Source: DATEMU01 sp964414585 (GTDB taxonomy: Bacteria; Planctomycetota; Phycisphaerae; UBA1845; UTPLA1). Taken from it: a stretch of DNA of 64,000 bases. Where the stretch lies: contig CAYPXR010000066.1 of NCBI GenBank assembly GCA_964414585.1, positions 26,172 through 90,171 of the forward strand. Direction: 5' to 3'. Positions 9,126 through 19,320 of this stretch are shown here, piece by piece. Numbering within the stretch: position 1 is the stretch's first letter; the number at the start of each line of letters is the position of its first letter. Under the pieces are notes generated by a model, which saw only the letters and a list, made by a program, of their open reading frames with translations, made no database searches and was not told the DNA's origin. A program made the translations under genes and the position numbers.

Positions 9126-10190
9126 TCACTTGCCGACGACCAAGATCTGAAAGCTCCCTGGCACGATGCTCGGCCGCTGACGACGCCGTTCCTGGGTCGG
9201 CGGGGGCGTCGGCCCAAACTTCGCCGTGGGCAGGTACAAGTGATGGTTCTTGAAATCCATGGCCATCGTCCGCGCGCCGCGCATGGTCGCGACGTTTTGA
9301 ATAATCGTGAACTTCGACGGGCTTTCTTCATGGACGACCGTCAACGTGCCGTCGCCGTTGGAGCTGAATGCGAGATCACTGTCCGGATCGAAAACCGCGG
9401 CATCCGGATGTTCGCCGATCACCGGCGTCGCCAACACCTTGCCCGAGTCGGCATCGACGACGACCATCATCTTGTTGTCGCATACGCTGAACAGGCGCCG
9501 AGTCTTGATATCCATCGCCATGCCGGAGGGTCCTTCGCCGGGCGCGATCGACCAGCGCGCTGTCACTTTGAGTGCCTTGGGGTCGAGCACGACGATCTCG
9601 CTTTTGTCCTCCAGATTCACGAAGAGCTTTCCCGCGCCATCGGCCACGGAAAACTCGGGTTTGCCGCCCAGCTCGATCGTCCCGACCGCCTTGCCCGACA
9701 CGGCGTCGATGGCCGTGGCGCTCCGGCCGCGCCCGTTCATCGTGAACACGCGCTTCGTGACCGGCTCGTAGACAATCGCGTCCGGATTCTCGCCGGTCTT
9801 CACCGAGCCGACGACCCTCAGCGTCTTGAGATCAAAGATCGTCGCCGACGAAGATCGACCGCAACTGATGAACCCGCGGCCCTCGTCCTGTGCGAACGCG
9901 ACACCGTGGACGCCCTGCGTATCCGGGATATCCCCAAGGACCTTCCCCGTCGTCGGATCGATCACCATGACATGGGTTTCGCGGGTGACGAAAAGCCGCT
10001 GACCCATGGAATCAAAGGCGAGATAGTCCCATCGACCCTCGCCGCCGACCTCATAGGTCTTCAAGACTCGATAGTCACCGGCGCTGGACTTGGCCGTTGG
10101 CGGAAATGCCCATAGCGTCGTGGGAATCGAGGCCAGCAGAGTGAAGATCGATACAGTAAGCTTGGTTCGTTTGGAACGCGCGGCGGACAT
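9126..10190 (-). CDS. Secreted YVTN/YncE-type beta-propeller protein
   Basis: The 354-residue frame from 10190 is preceded by AGGAG seven bases upstream on its strand, so the 119-codon longer frame is rejected. A signal peptide (KLTVSIFTLLASIPTTLWAF) is followed by about six repeats of roughly 42 residues with the pattern 'value fixed, D-x-x-T/S-G-K-V, name of variable, x-x-G-x-x-P-D-A-x'. An example is TGENPDAIVYEPVTKRVF. These are YVTN-family propeller blades. Such proteins are periplasmic or extracellular, with ligands mostly unknown. It is transcribed divergently from the ChaN-like gene, with 112 bases between starts. Confidence 0.8.
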   Translation of the reverse strand: MSAARSKRTKLTVSIFTLLASIPTTLWAFPPTAKSSAGDYRVLKTYEVGGEGRWDYLAFDSMGQRLFVTRETHVMVIDPTTGKVLGDIPDTQGVHGVAFAQDEGRGFISCGRSSSATIFDLKTLRVVGSVKTGENPDAIVYEPVTKRVFTMNGRGRSATAIDAVSGKAVGTIELGGKPEFSVADGAGKLFVNLEDKSEIVVLDPKALKVTARWSIAPGEGPSGMAMDIKTRRLFSVCDNKMMVVVDADSGKVLATPVIGEHPDAAVFDPDSDLAFSSNGDGTLTVVHEESPSKFTIIQNVATMRGARTMAMDFKNHHLYLPTAKFGPTPPPTQERRRQRPSIVPGSFQILVVGK

Positions 10191-10302
10191 GGGAGTTCTC
10201 CTGGACGTCACGGCACGAGCCTTGAATTGCATGGACACACGCCATGCCCTATACATCGAGCCTACCAGAGATGAGGGCAGGCAGGAGGCGACGGGTTTCC
10301 GC

Positions 10303-11349
10303 ATGAACGTTTTTTCACGAACTTGTAAAGTATTCTTGACTGCAACGATACTCGGGGCCCTTTGCGGCTGCATGGCTGGCGGCGTCGATGGGCTTCGGCA
10401 GTCCGGCGGCAATGCCGCGCTTTTCGGACAATTTGCTGCCTTTGACGGTCCCAGCGGCCGGGCCATCACTTTGGATGATGTCGTGGCGAGAGCCGGCCGC
10501 GCGGACGTCGTCCTCTTTGGCGAGGAACACTCCGACGTCGTCTGCAACGCGATCGAAGCGCAGCTCCTGGCGGCCCTGGCGCGGCAGCCCCGGCCGGTGA
10601 CCCTGGCGATGGAATTCTTCGAGGCCGATACCCAGACCGCGCTGGACGCCTATCTCAACGGCCGGATCTCGGAATCCGAATTTCGAAAGGAAACGCGCCA
10701 AAAGCGCGCCTATTCGACGTCGCATCGGCCCATGATCGAGTTCTGCCGCAGCGCCTCCATCCCCGTCATCGCCGCGAACGCCCCCTGGCGCCTGACTCGC
10801 GCGCTGCGAAAATCCGGAAAGGCCTATGAGGAATTTCTTGCCGGCCTCGATTCCGCCGACCGCGCGTGGCTGCCGGACAGAAGCGAATTGCTGGAGGGTC
10901 CTTATCATGACCGCTTCGTCGAGGCGATGGCCGAGCACGAAATGCCGCCAACTTCGCAACCCACGACGACCAGCGCGCCCGCCGAATCCCAGCCCGCTTC
11001 TCAGCCGACCTCCCAACCCGATCGCGCAGAACAGGTCCTCCGCGCCTATCGGGCACAGTCGTTGTGGGACGACACCATGTCCGATGCGGTCGCGCGCCAT
11101 CGCCGTTGCTATCCGAATCGCCGCGTCCTGCTCGTCGTCGGCGCGTTTCACATTGCCAAGGAGGGCGGCACCTGGACCAAGCTTCGTCAGCGCCGGCCCG
11201 GTGACCGCATCCTGACGATCGTCTTTCGCGGCACCTCCGATGTACCGTTCACTTTCAGCAAAGAGGATCAACAGGCCGGCGACATCGTGATCTGCGGAAT
11301 CAGGCCGCCGGAGGAGGATTCCGCCACGTCGAAGCCGTCAAGTCGCTGA
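10303..11349 (+). CDS. ChaN-like haem-binding-uptake lipoprotein (PF04187 type)
   Basis: The start at 10303 gives MNVFSRTCKVFLTATILGALCGC, a signal peptide with lipobox-like ALCGC. The longer frame would run through the neighbour's promoter. The protein then has 348 residues. VVLFGEEHSDVVCNA and TLAMEFFEADTQ match the conserved GE.H and E.F segments of ChaN/Tiki-superfamily proteins. A Thr/Ser/Gln/Pro-rich insert (about residues 215-245) interrupts the domain before the final ALLVVGAFHIAKEGG-like segment. Bacterial members bind haem at the outer membrane or resemble metalloproteases. The linker-like insert is unusual. Confidence 0.75.
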   Translation: MNVFSRTCKVFLTATILGALCGCMAGGVDGLRQSGGNAALFGQFAAFDGPSGRAITLDDVVARAGRADVVLFGEEHSDVVCNAIEAQLLAALARQPRPVTLAMEFFEADTQTALDAYLNGRISESEFRKETRQKRAYSTSHRPMIEFCRSASIPVIAANAPWRLTRALRKSGKAYEEFLAGLDSADRAWLPDRSELLEGPYHDRFVEAMAEHEMPPTSQPTTTSAPAESQPASQPTSQPDRAEQVLRAYRAQSLWDDTMSDAVARHRRCYPNRRVLLVVGAFHIAKEGGTWTKLRQRRPGDRILTIVFRGTSDVPFTFSKEDQQAGDIVICGIRPPEEDSATSKPSSR

Positions 11350-11350
11350 T

Positions 11351-13441
11351 TCAATCGGCTGAAGACGACGGCCGGGAGGTCATCGTGCCGGTGCGCGATG
11401 CCATCCATCGATCCATTCGCTCGACCAGTCCGGTTTGCCCGGACGATTCCGCCAGTTTCCTCGCGCGCCGCGCGGCTGCCGTCGCCTCCCTCGACCATCC
11501 CATCGCCTCATACGTCATCGCCAGATTCCACGGGGCGTCGATCAGATCGGGTTGCAGCCGCTCCGACTGTTCGAATTGCTCCGCCGCCTCTTTCAATCTT
11601 CCCGATGTCCCGAGCGCGATGCCCAGATTCAGACGGGTCAGCGGATTTTTCGGATCGAGGACCAAGGCCTGTTGCGAGCGCTCAATCGCCTCGGGAATCT
11701 CGCCCACTTTCACCAGCATCGCGGCCAGATTGCTCATCGCCGCCGCATCGTTCGGCCGCAGGGCAATGGCCTGACGGTACGACGCAATCGCATCTTGAAT
11801 TCGCCCCCCCGCGCCCAACGCGATTCCCAGGTCGTAATAGGCCTCCGGAAAATCCGGTCTCATCTGAAGGGCGTCTCGATAGGCGGCGATCGCATCGTCG
11901 AACTGACCCATCGCCTTCAAATCGAGTCCGAGGTTGTGCAACGCTTCCGGATACTTCGGGCGAATCGCCAGCGCCTTTCGGTGAAACGCCGCCGCTTCCC
12001 CGTGTCGGCCCAGCGCGTTCAACGTTACGCCCAGATTGTTGCACGCCTCGGGATAGTTCGGTCGGAGTTTCAGCGCCTGCAGATAGTGCGCTATCGCATC
12101 CTGGGAGCGGCCCTGGTTGTCGAGTGCGACGCCGAAATTGTTGTGCGCCATCCAGCAGTCGGGGTTTTTCCGGAGCGTCGTTTCGTACATCGTCACAATG
12201 TCGGCGTAGGTCTCGCATTGTCGATAGGTCAATAATCCCAAAATGATCGGCAGGATGGCCATGAGCGCGGCGGACTGGACGCGCGAGGACATCTTTTTCG
12301 TGGCGGCCGCGATCGATCCGCACGCCAGCGCAATCACGCCCAGGCTCGGAAGGTACTGAAAGTGATCGGCGACGAACGTATAGAGGAACAGGTAGACGTT
12401 GAAGAAGCCCAGCACCGGAAACAACGATCCGACAAAAAACAAAAAGGCCGCCAATGGCGCGCGGCTTCGGCGGCAACAAACGGCCAGGGCCATCGTCAAG
12501 ACAAGGAGCCCCGCTGGAAACAACCACTGCCACCACACGGCGGGGTTCACGTCCCAGCGCGGATAGACAAAGATCAACTCCGCCGGCCAAAACAGCTTGT
12601 ACAGGTAAAACCAGACGATACGCCCCGGCAGCAGGACTCGTTGTGCCACGGACAGTTGAAATTCCTCGCCTTTGGCGCCGATGACGTCGTGCTCCACCCA
12701 GGCTGCGAACAATCCCGAGGCAACGCTCATCGCGAACCACGGCAACAACGGCAGGACATCCCGTTTCCAATTCAATCGTCCTCGCAGCCACCAGAAGACG
12801 CCCAACAGCGCCGCGGGCAGCGTGACCGTCACCGGCTTCGACAAAAGGCTGAAGGCGAAAAACGCCGTGGCCAGTCCGTACGAACCGCGCCGACGGCTCC
12901 GATCGAAGTGCAGGTAGCTCAGCATCGCCCCGAGATAAAAAACGGCGGAGAGGGTGTTTTTCTGCTCCGTGATCCACGCGACCGATTCGACGTGCACCGG
13001 ATGCAGCGCGAATACCGCCCCACTCAAGTACGCGGCCGCCTCTGCCCACGATACGGATTTTTCCCGCAACAACCATCGAACGACCAGCATCACCAGGACC
13101 ACGGCGCAGAGATGCATCGCGATATTGGCCACGTGATAGCCGACCGGCCGATCACCCCAGCAACGATGTTCAATCCAGAAAACCGAATACAGCAGTGGGT
13201 AATATTGCTGCGTCGCGCCGACGTCGAACCAAATGCGGGATAAACCGCGTGCAGAGCGTAACTCTGGCTTCGTCACATGCGCGTCATCGTCCCAGATAAA
13301 CCCCCCCGGCACGGCGGGGGAATAGGCGACGATGGTCGCAACGACGATCAAACCGATGGCCGCCGCGAAACGCACGTGCGGATTCAACAAGAGGGCCTCC
13401 GCCGCTTCGGATCGGCTCGTCATTTGGGGTCCGATCGCCAT
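11351..13441 (-). CDS. TMTC-like TPR membrane protein (putative glycosyltransferase)
   Basis: A 696-residue protein in two halves. Residues 15-400 have about ten membrane segments and begin with the signature GGFIWDDDAHV, the acidic first loop found in GT-C-like TMTC/PMT-related proteins. Residues 410-680 are about eight tandem TPRs (for example GVALDNQGRSQDAIAHY and NLGVTLNALGRHGEAAAFH). The human TMTC proteins are O-mannosyltransferases; bacterial homologues are widespread in planctomycetes and untested. A GAGGG sequence stands just before the start. It converges with the ChaN-like gene, with one base between stop codons. Confidence 0.8.
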   Translation of the reverse strand: MAIGPQMTSRSEAAEALLLNPHVRFAAAIGLIVVATIVAYSPAVPGGFIWDDDAHVTKPELRSARGLSRIWFDVGATQQYYPLLYSVFWIEHRCWGDRPVGYHVANIAMHLCAVVLVMLVVRWLLREKSVSWAEAAAYLSGAVFALHPVHVESVAWITEQKNTLSAVFYLGAMLSYLHFDRSRRRGSYGLATAFFAFSLLSKPVTVTLPAALLGVFWWLRGRLNWKRDVLPLLPWFAMSVASGLFAAWVEHDVIGAKGEEFQLSVAQRVLLPGRIVWFYLYKLFWPAELIFVYPRWDVNPAVWWQWLFPAGLLVLTMALAVCCRRSRAPLAAFLFFVGSLFPVLGFFNVYLFLYTFVADHFQYLPSLGVIALACGSIAAATKKMSSRVQSAALMAILPIILGLLTYRQCETYADIVTMYETTLRKNPDCWMAHNNFGVALDNQGRSQDAIAHYLQALKLRPNYPEACNNLGVTLNALGRHGEAAAFHRKALAIRPKYPEALHNLGLDLKAMGQFDDAIAAYRDALQMRPDFPEAYYDLGIALGAGGRIQDAIASYRQAIALRPNDAAAMSNLAAMLVKVGEIPEAIERSQQALVLDPKNPLTRLNLGIALGTSGRLKEAAEQFEQSERLQPDLIDAPWNLAMTYEAMGWSREATAAARRARKLAESSGQTGLVERMDRWMASRTGTMTSRPSSSAD

Positions 13442-13509
13442 AACCCTCGTCAGTATAAGGGGGCGTTGTGGCGATGATCTTTGGCGGCGCTTCGGGCGGT
13501 TGAATGGTG

Positions 13510-13515
13510 TATAAT
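13510..13515 (+). promoter_or_regulatory. Candidate -10 element of the endonuclease I gene
   Basis: A perfect TATAAT lies 46 bases before the ATG of the secreted endonuclease gene. No convincing -35 stands 16-18 bases upstream, so this is a single-element call. Confidence 0.35.
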
Positions 13516-13561
13516 AGGTGTTTCCCCCCGGGGAGATGCTCAGAGAGGGCGAACTAGCACC

Positions 13562-15289
13562 ATGTTCAGACTATCGCACAGGCGGTCCTCGTGGACCTTG
13601 TTCTTCATTCTTGCGCACGCGGCACTCGCGCAGGCGCAATACGATCCGCCCGCGGGATATTACGACCCCGCAATCGGCCTGACCGGCGCGCCGCTCAAGG
13701 CGGCCCTCAACAACATCATCGACGGTCATACTTCCATTTCCTATTCCAACCGTGAAGGGCCGCTCGAATCGCTCGACCAGGACCCCAACAACTCCGCGAA
13801 CGTGCTCGAAGTCTATTCCGGCGTTTCCGTCGCCAAGACGCAATTTCCCGCCGGCAGCGCCAACACCGAGCATCTGTGGGCGAACACGTATGGCATCGAC
13901 GATTCCAATCCCGCCTATGGCGATCTGTACAACCTTCGCCCGTGCGATTCGGACGTCAATTCGGCGCGGGCCAACAAGTATTACGACGACGGCGGCGGCG
14001 TGGCGCATCCCGAAGCGCCGCTCTGTCACTCCACTTCCGTCTCGTGGGAAGTCCGACCGGTGGAAAAAGGAGATATTGCCCGGTGCATGTTCTACATGGA
14101 TACGCGCTACGAGGGCGATCCGACCGACGGTTTTCCCCGCAATCTGACCCTCGTGGATAACGTGTCGCTGATCACAACGACCGACAACAACTTCGGCAAG
14201 CTCTCCACCCTCATCCTCTGGAGCTACACCGACCCCGTCAGCACCGAGGAGCAGATCCGAAACCACACGATCTACACGACCTACCAGCACAATCGAAATC
14301 CCTTCGTCGACCATCCCGAATACGTCTGGGCCATCTGGGGACCGACGCCCAATGACTCCCGGCTTTATCTCGGGGCCGGCGAACCCTCCGACGGCGCATC
14401 GTCCGTCGCCGTCGATCTCGGCGACGTCCTCAAGGACGGCCCGGTGCCCGGTCCGCAGAATGTGACGCTGAACAAAACCGGAGCGAATCCGACGACCTAT
14501 GACGTGACGCTGACCGGCCTGGCATCTTCAACATCCGCCGGCACAAGACAAACCTTTCTCGGCGGCGCTCAGAGTCGAATGATCTCCGTCGGACTTTCGA
14601 CCTCCACCGCGACGGCCGGTCTTAAGACTGGCAGCCTGATTGTCGACAACACCGACCTCACGTCCTCCGGAACGGGCCACGGCTCGGACGACGGCAACGA
14701 CACCGCCGACGTCTCGCTCCGCGTCCTCGATCACGCCAATGGATCGTTCGACAACCCGGCGGATCAAAACACCCTCACGCTCGATTTCGGCAGCGTTCCC
14801 GTCGGCACCGGACAACACGCTTTGAATTACAGCGTTTACAACCTGGAGGCCGCTGCTTCGTTCACCGCCGCCCTCGACATCGACGCCGTGGGCTCGACCG
14901 GCGACGTCGCTGTCCTCACCACGGACGCCGCGCCGCAGAACGGCCTCGCCGCTGGCGCCAGCCTGCCGCTGACCGCATGGATCGATACGAACACACTCGG
15001 CAGTTTCTCCGCAACTTACACGTTTAGCCTCTCGGATGAGGACCTGCCCGGCGCGCAGCCTGCGGCGGACCTGGTCCTGACCCTCGTGGGCGAAGTCGTC
15101 ACCCCTCCCTGCGTCGCCGCGGATGCAAATTGCGATACAACGATCTCCATCGCCGACGTTGATTCGTTCGTGGATGATCTGCTGGACGCCGCGTCGCCCT
15201 GCTCTCCCTGCGCCGGCGACGTCAACGGCGACACGGTTCTCAACGGCGCTGACGTCCAGCCGTTCATCAACACGGTCCTGGGAATCTGA
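13562..15289 (+). CDS. Secreted endonuclease I-family nuclease with dockerin-like C-terminus
   Basis: The start MFRLSHRR at 13562 leads directly into a signal peptide ending in AHAALAQAQ; earlier in-frame starts add an atypical leader. The mature protein has an endonuclease I domain up to about residue 270. NTEHLWANTYGIDD and GDLYNLRPCDSDVN are the His- and Asn-containing catalytic segments, and GDIARCMFYMDTRY follows them. Ig/choice-of-anchor-like beta regions fill the middle. The last 60 residues hold two dockerin-like calcium loops, DANCDTTISIADVDSF and DVNGDTVLNGADVQPF. Exported nucleases of this kind scavenge extracellular DNA. Whether the C-terminus binds a cohesin is unproven; no cohesin is visible in this window. 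Confidence 0.88.
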   Translation: MFRLSHRRSSWTLFFILAHAALAQAQYDPPAGYYDPAIGLTGAPLKAALNNIIDGHTSISYSNREGPLESLDQDPNNSANVLEVYSGVSVAKTQFPAGSANTEHLWANTYGIDDSNPAYGDLYNLRPCDSDVNSARANKYYDDGGGVAHPEAPLCHSTSVSWEVRPVEKGDIARCMFYMDTRYEGDPTDGFPRNLTLVDNVSLITTTDNNFGKLSTLILWSYTDPVSTEEQIRNHTIYTTYQHNRNPFVDHPEYVWAIWGPTPNDSRLYLGAGEPSDGASSVAVDLGDVLKDGPVPGPQNVTLNKTGANPTTYDVTLTGLASSTSAGTRQTFLGGAQSRMISVGLSTSTATAGLKTGSLIVDNTDLTSSGTGHGSDDGNDTADVSLRVLDHANGSFDNPADQNTLTLDFGSVPVGTGQHALNYSVYNLEAAASFTAALDIDAVGSTGDVAVLTTDAAPQNGLAAGASLPLTAWIDTNTLGSFSATYTFSLSDEDLPGAQPAADLVLTLVGEVVTPPCVAADANCDTTISIADVDSFVDDLLDAASPCSPCAGDVNGDTVLNGADVQPFINTVLGI

Positions 15290-15412
15290 CGCCGGACCTT
15301 ATTCAACTCGCGCCGAATCTGTTAGGATGAATCCATCGTCTCGACGGCCGCCGATCCGCGCTTCTGGATTTGATTCGGGAGCGGCGCGGCAGGATCGGGG
15401 CAACGGTGATTC

Positions 15413-18115
15413 ATGTCCATGCGAGCCTGGGCCCTCACCGCCTGGACCGGCGTCGTCTTTGTCCTCGCGACGCTGCTGTTGGTCTATGCCGGGGATGAAA
15501 GCGCCGCCTTGCGCAAATTATCCGCGTCACCGCCTTCCACCCTGCAACTGCTCACGATGCCGCTCGACCGCTGTCAACCGGGTGATCTTCGTCACGCCGT
15601 CCTGCCGATCGCCTTCGCCGGGTTGCTCCTGATTTACGCGATTTTCGGCGCTCCATCCTCGACGGCTGAGAAGCCCCACCCGCGCGGCCGGGGAAATCGA
15701 ACTGCCGAAAACACCGCCAGCCCCGCCGATACGGCGGTGTCCTGGCGATCCTGTTGGTTGGAGATGATGGCGCTCGCGACGATCGCTCTTTCACTCGCCT
15801 CGGCCCTCTACAACGAGACCTGGCTGCTGTCGCGCGGATGGATTCTCGAATTTTCCGCCGGTTGCGGCTGGGCCGTTTTGCTTTCGCGAGTGATCGATCG
15901 CGCCGGCGTCCGGCGAATCCTCGTCGCCGGTTCGATCGTCGCGCTCTGCGCCGTCGTGATGTCCTTTCAGTTTCGATCCGCGCACCACCTCAAGGAATTC
16001 GCCTGGCCGATCGGGCCGGTGACGCTGACCGCCGGCATGGCCGCGCTTTGGACCGCCGTCGCCCTGACCTTTCTCTTCGCGCTGGGGCCGCAAATCTCGC
16101 GGAGGCAATTCTCTCCCCTCGGCATCCTCTGGACCGTCGTCGTCCTTTTGGCCGTACTCGCCTTGTTTGCATTCGCCAATCGCCGTGGCGCGATGCTCGC
16201 CGTCATGGCCGCGGCCTACTTCACGGTCATGGTCATGACCTGGCGGATTTCGACGACAAAAAAAACGAAGCTCCTGATCCTGGCTTCCATCCCCGTCCTC
16301 GCAGGCGGCGCGATCCTCTACGCCGCCGCTCAAAGCCAAAGCAGCGATCCTCGGGCGAGCATCCCGGTCGCTTATCGCTGGGTCTACTGGAAAAACACCT
16401 TCGCCCATCTCGCCGACGCCCCGCTCCTGGGACACGGTCCCGACCTGTTCATGTCCAGGATGTCCTCCGTCATTGGTCGACAACGGGCCGAAATGCCTCG
16501 CGTCCTGCACGGCACCATCGATCCAGAAGCCCACAACGAATGGCTTCAGGCGGCCTTCGAATTGGGCCTGCCCGGGGCGCTTTTGTATCTTGCCATTCCT
16601 CTGCTCGCCGTTGTGCTCGCCGTGAAGACGTGGCTGCGCCCGGTCGTTGCCGTGCGATCAAAATCGGAGTCACCGGCCACGCCCGAGGCCACGGCGCTAT
16701 TGGCCTGTGCGGCCGGGATCGTCGCCGTGCTCGTCTCGGAGGGCACCAGTGTCTGTCTTCGACGCGGTGGGATGAATGTCTGGTACTGGACGTTGATCGG
16801 CCTCATCGCCGGATGGATTCGCTCCGGAGCTGTATCCATTCGTCCGTCGTCCCTCGCGCCTTCCCGCATGATTGCGAGAATCACCGCAATCACCGCCGCG
16901 CTGGCCCTGGGAGTCCTGATCGTCGGAGAAGCCCGCGGCCGGATCGCGCATGCGCAGGGGTGCCTGCAATTGGATCGGAAGGATCCAAGGGCCGCCGAAT
17001 CGCTGGCCGCGGCGGGATGGCGACTCGGCGCATGGCAAGCCTATGGAGCACGGGCCGATTTGGGCGACGCCCAACTGGCGGCGGCGAGCGCGTCCGCAAT
17101 CGATCCCGCCGAGGCTAAGTCGCGGGCGTTGCAGGCGGAAAAAACACTGCGCGAGTTATACGAGATCGATCCCGCGTATCCGGGCGCGGCCTGCCGTCTG
17201 GCGCAGGCGTTACAGTTGGCCGGTGACCTCCCCGCCGCTTGCGACGTTCTGAAGCAATTCGTCACGACGATCAACTCCTACGACATGTATGCGAATTATC
17301 TGCGGCTCAGTTGGTGTCCGCTGGAGCCGGGGGACGCCGTCGCCTGCATCGAACATGCGCTTCGCGACGGCGAGTGGATACCCAGCGCCGCCGGCAAGGC
17401 GGCGACCGCCTTCGAGTCGCCGGCGATCTCTACCACCTGGACGCCGCGTGTCCTCGCAGCACTCGATGCCGTCTCGCGTCAAGAATCCTCGCAATGGGCC
17501 AACACCGTCACGCCGGAGACCATCCGTCTCGAAGCGGTCCGTCTCGCGGCCGCCGGCGACTATGCCTCCGCCGATCGAATGCAGTCCTATGCGGTGGATG
17601 CTTACTCAAGACTGGCACAGGAACAATCGCCCTTCCGCCGATCCTCCTTTGCCGAAGCGGATGCTTCGCTGATGAGCGCGAGGTTCATGTTCGCCGCCGA
17701 TCCGCTGAATCCGACCAGGGCCCTGAAGCAAATCAAACGGGCCGAGTCGCTCGCGCTGGACGGCATACCGCAGCGAACCGTGGCGAACGCCGGTCAAAAC
17801 GACGAGCGGATCGGCGGACAAATCCTGCCGGCCAAGTTCCCCCCAAGGCTTTCGCCCCTCTGGCGTTTTTCCGCGCTCCTCCGACTGGCCGCCGGCGACG
17901 ACATTCGGTGGGTCCAACAGCGGATCGAATGGAGCCTGCCCGAGGATCGGCGCGCATCGACGGACGTTGCCGCCGAGTTGGGCGCGATCGCTTCTGAACT
18001 GGTCAAGGTCTACGCCCGCTACGACGAAAGTCGGCGGCCGCGTCATTTTGCCGATCTCGCCGCCGTTGCCCAGCGATTCGGTCCGCCGCCCGCACCCGCC
18101 GTTCCGAATCGCTGA
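15413..18115 (+). CDS. O-antigen ligase-like (Wzy_C) membrane protein with TPR-like C-terminal half
   Basis: The 900-residue protein has about ten to twelve hydrophobic segments up to residue 500. A periplasmic loop carries LLGHGPDLF and HNEWLQAAFELGLPGALLY, the pattern of the Wzy_C/O-antigen ligase superfamily. The C-terminal half is alpha-helical with TPR-like pairs (for example AEKTLRELYEIDPAYPGAA). The family joins or polymerises glycans on the periplasmic face. The start may be codon 1 or 3. The SGNH-like and MBOAT genes follow on the same strand, suggesting assembly and then acylation of one polymer. Confidence 0.8.
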   Translation: MSMRAWALTAWTGVVFVLATLLLVYAGDESAALRKLSASPPSTLQLLTMPLDRCQPGDLRHAVLPIAFAGLLLIYAIFGAPSSTAEKPHPRGRGNRTAENTASPADTAVSWRSCWLEMMALATIALSLASALYNETWLLSRGWILEFSAGCGWAVLLSRVIDRAGVRRILVAGSIVALCAVVMSFQFRSAHHLKEFAWPIGPVTLTAGMAALWTAVALTFLFALGPQISRRQFSPLGILWTVVVLLAVLALFAFANRRGAMLAVMAAAYFTVMVMTWRISTTKKTKLLILASIPVLAGGAILYAAAQSQSSDPRASIPVAYRWVYWKNTFAHLADAPLLGHGPDLFMSRMSSVIGRQRAEMPRVLHGTIDPEAHNEWLQAAFELGLPGALLYLAIPLLAVVLAVKTWLRPVVAVRSKSESPATPEATALLACAAGIVAVLVSEGTSVCLRRGGMNVWYWTLIGLIAGWIRSGAVSIRPSSLAPSRMIARITAITAALALGVLIVGEARGRIAHAQGCLQLDRKDPRAAESLAAAGWRLGAWQAYGARADLGDAQLAAASASAIDPAEAKSRALQAEKTLRELYEIDPAYPGAACRLAQALQLAGDLPAACDVLKQFVTTINSYDMYANYLRLSWCPLEPGDAVACIEHALRDGEWIPSAAGKAATAFESPAISTTWTPRVLAALDAVSRQESSQWANTVTPETIRLEAVRLAAAGDYASADRMQSYAVDAYSRLAQEQSPFRRSSFAEADASLMSARFMFAADPLNPTRALKQIKRAESLALDGIPQRTVANAGQNDERIGGQILPAKFPPRLSPLWRFSALLRLAAGDDIRWVQQRIEWSLPEDRRASTDVAAELGAIASELVKVYARYDESRRPRHFADLAAVAQRFGPPPAPAVPNR

Positions 18116-18222
18116 CAAGCCTCGGCCGCAGCAATTGCCGCCATTTCAGCCCCTTCTCCACAATCCCGATATACAAGGGCGGACCCCTTGCCGACAGGGT
18201 CGCCGGCACCGGATAGGTCATC

Positions 18223-19320
18223 TTGCCCACGATATGGAATCGACATCGACGACGCGTGGTGATTCTCGGTGCCGGCGCGCTGACGCTTCTCGCCGTCGAA
18301 TTGAGTGTGCGTCATTTTCAACCTTCGTTCCGCGCCTACGACGTCGCGCTTTACGATCACGCCCAGGCGGGTCTTCACGCCGCTGACCATCCCGACATCG
18401 TCCTGCTGGGTTCCTCGCGCGTCCGTTACGGGCTCGATCCTTCCGTCTTCGAACAAGTCCTTTGCCACAAAGCCTACAACGTCGCCCTCTCCGGTTCCAA
18501 AATTGTCGAATGGACGGTCCTGGCCCGGCGGCTCTTCAAGGACTACACGCCGCGCGTCGTTGTGATCGGAATCAACGCGAGCGAAGTTCGCACCGACTAC
18601 GTCCCGACTGAGGCCGCGCGCCATCTGTTCAACTTCGACGACCTCGTGGAATCCATCCGGACCGACGGCTACTCGATCGACGTCGTCGGCGCATTCGCAC
18701 AGCGCGAGCTTGGCCCGCTGTGGAAAACGTATGACCGTCGTTATGAAATCCTCGCCTGGGGACAGGAACGCCTCGCTTCGATCCTCCCCAAGCAGGCGCA
18801 GCTCGCCCGTGAACTTCGCGAACGCGCCGCCCAGCCCCGTCCCGCGAATGGCTATGACCACCCCTGGAGCCACGGCCGTCGTCTCAAGACGCTGATGCAA
18901 AAGATGATGGAAGACCACCTCGCCGTTGTCGAAGAAAACTCACCCAAGCACCGGCCCGACGCATCTTCCTTTATTCGCCTGGGAAATCTGTTGGATGACC
19001 TCCAAAGCAAAGGCATTCGCACTATCGTCGCTTACATCCCCAACAGCCCGACAACGGAAAACCGTTGGCGCATGATCGAACCAGAAATCACCGACTGCAT
19101 CGCACGGGTTTGTCAGGGCCGAGGTGTCCCGTTTCTCCATTGGAACCCCGGTCAACTCCCCCGCACCGATCAGGATTATCTCGACGAAACGCACGTCGGC
19201 TGGCCGCTGGCCCGCGAAATCAGCCGCCGCGTCGCGGAACAGATCCATGCGCTCGCGTTGTTGGATGATTCGAACCGGGACATCGGTTCGCGCGTCGCCT
19301 CAACGGAGGTGGATCCGTGA
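18223..19320 (+). CDS. SGNH-like acyl-transfer partner protein with N-terminal membrane anchor
   Basis: A 365-residue protein starting at TTG 18223, with a weak GGATAGG upstream. A single N-terminal hydrophobic segment (VVILGAGALTLLAVEL) is followed by an exported domain. VLLGSSRVRYGLDPS resembles the GDS-type block I of SGNH hydrolases, and DETHVGWPLARE near the C-terminus resembles the block V D-x-x-H. The stop overlaps the MBOAT start by four bases (GTGA). Exported SGNH proteins paired with MBOAT proteins, as with AlgJ/AlgI or DltD/DltB, move acyl groups onto polysaccharides. That pairing supports the call more than the sequence does alone. Confidence 0.7.
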   Translation: MPTIWNRHRRRVVILGAGALTLLAVELSVRHFQPSFRAYDVALYDHAQAGLHAADHPDIVLLGSSRVRYGLDPSVFEQVLCHKAYNVALSGSKIVEWTVLARRLFKDYTPRVVVIGINASEVRTDYVPTEAARHLFNFDDLVESIRTDGYSIDVVGAFAQRELGPLWKTYDRRYEILAWGQERLASILPKQAQLARELRERAAQPRPANGYDHPWSHGRRLKTLMQKMMEDHLAVVEENSPKHRPDASSFIRLGNLLDDLQSKGIRTIVAYIPNSPTTENRWRMIEPEITDCIARVCQGRGVPFLHWNPGQLPRTDQDYLDETHVGWPLAREISRRVAEQIHALALLDDSNRDIGSRVASTEVDP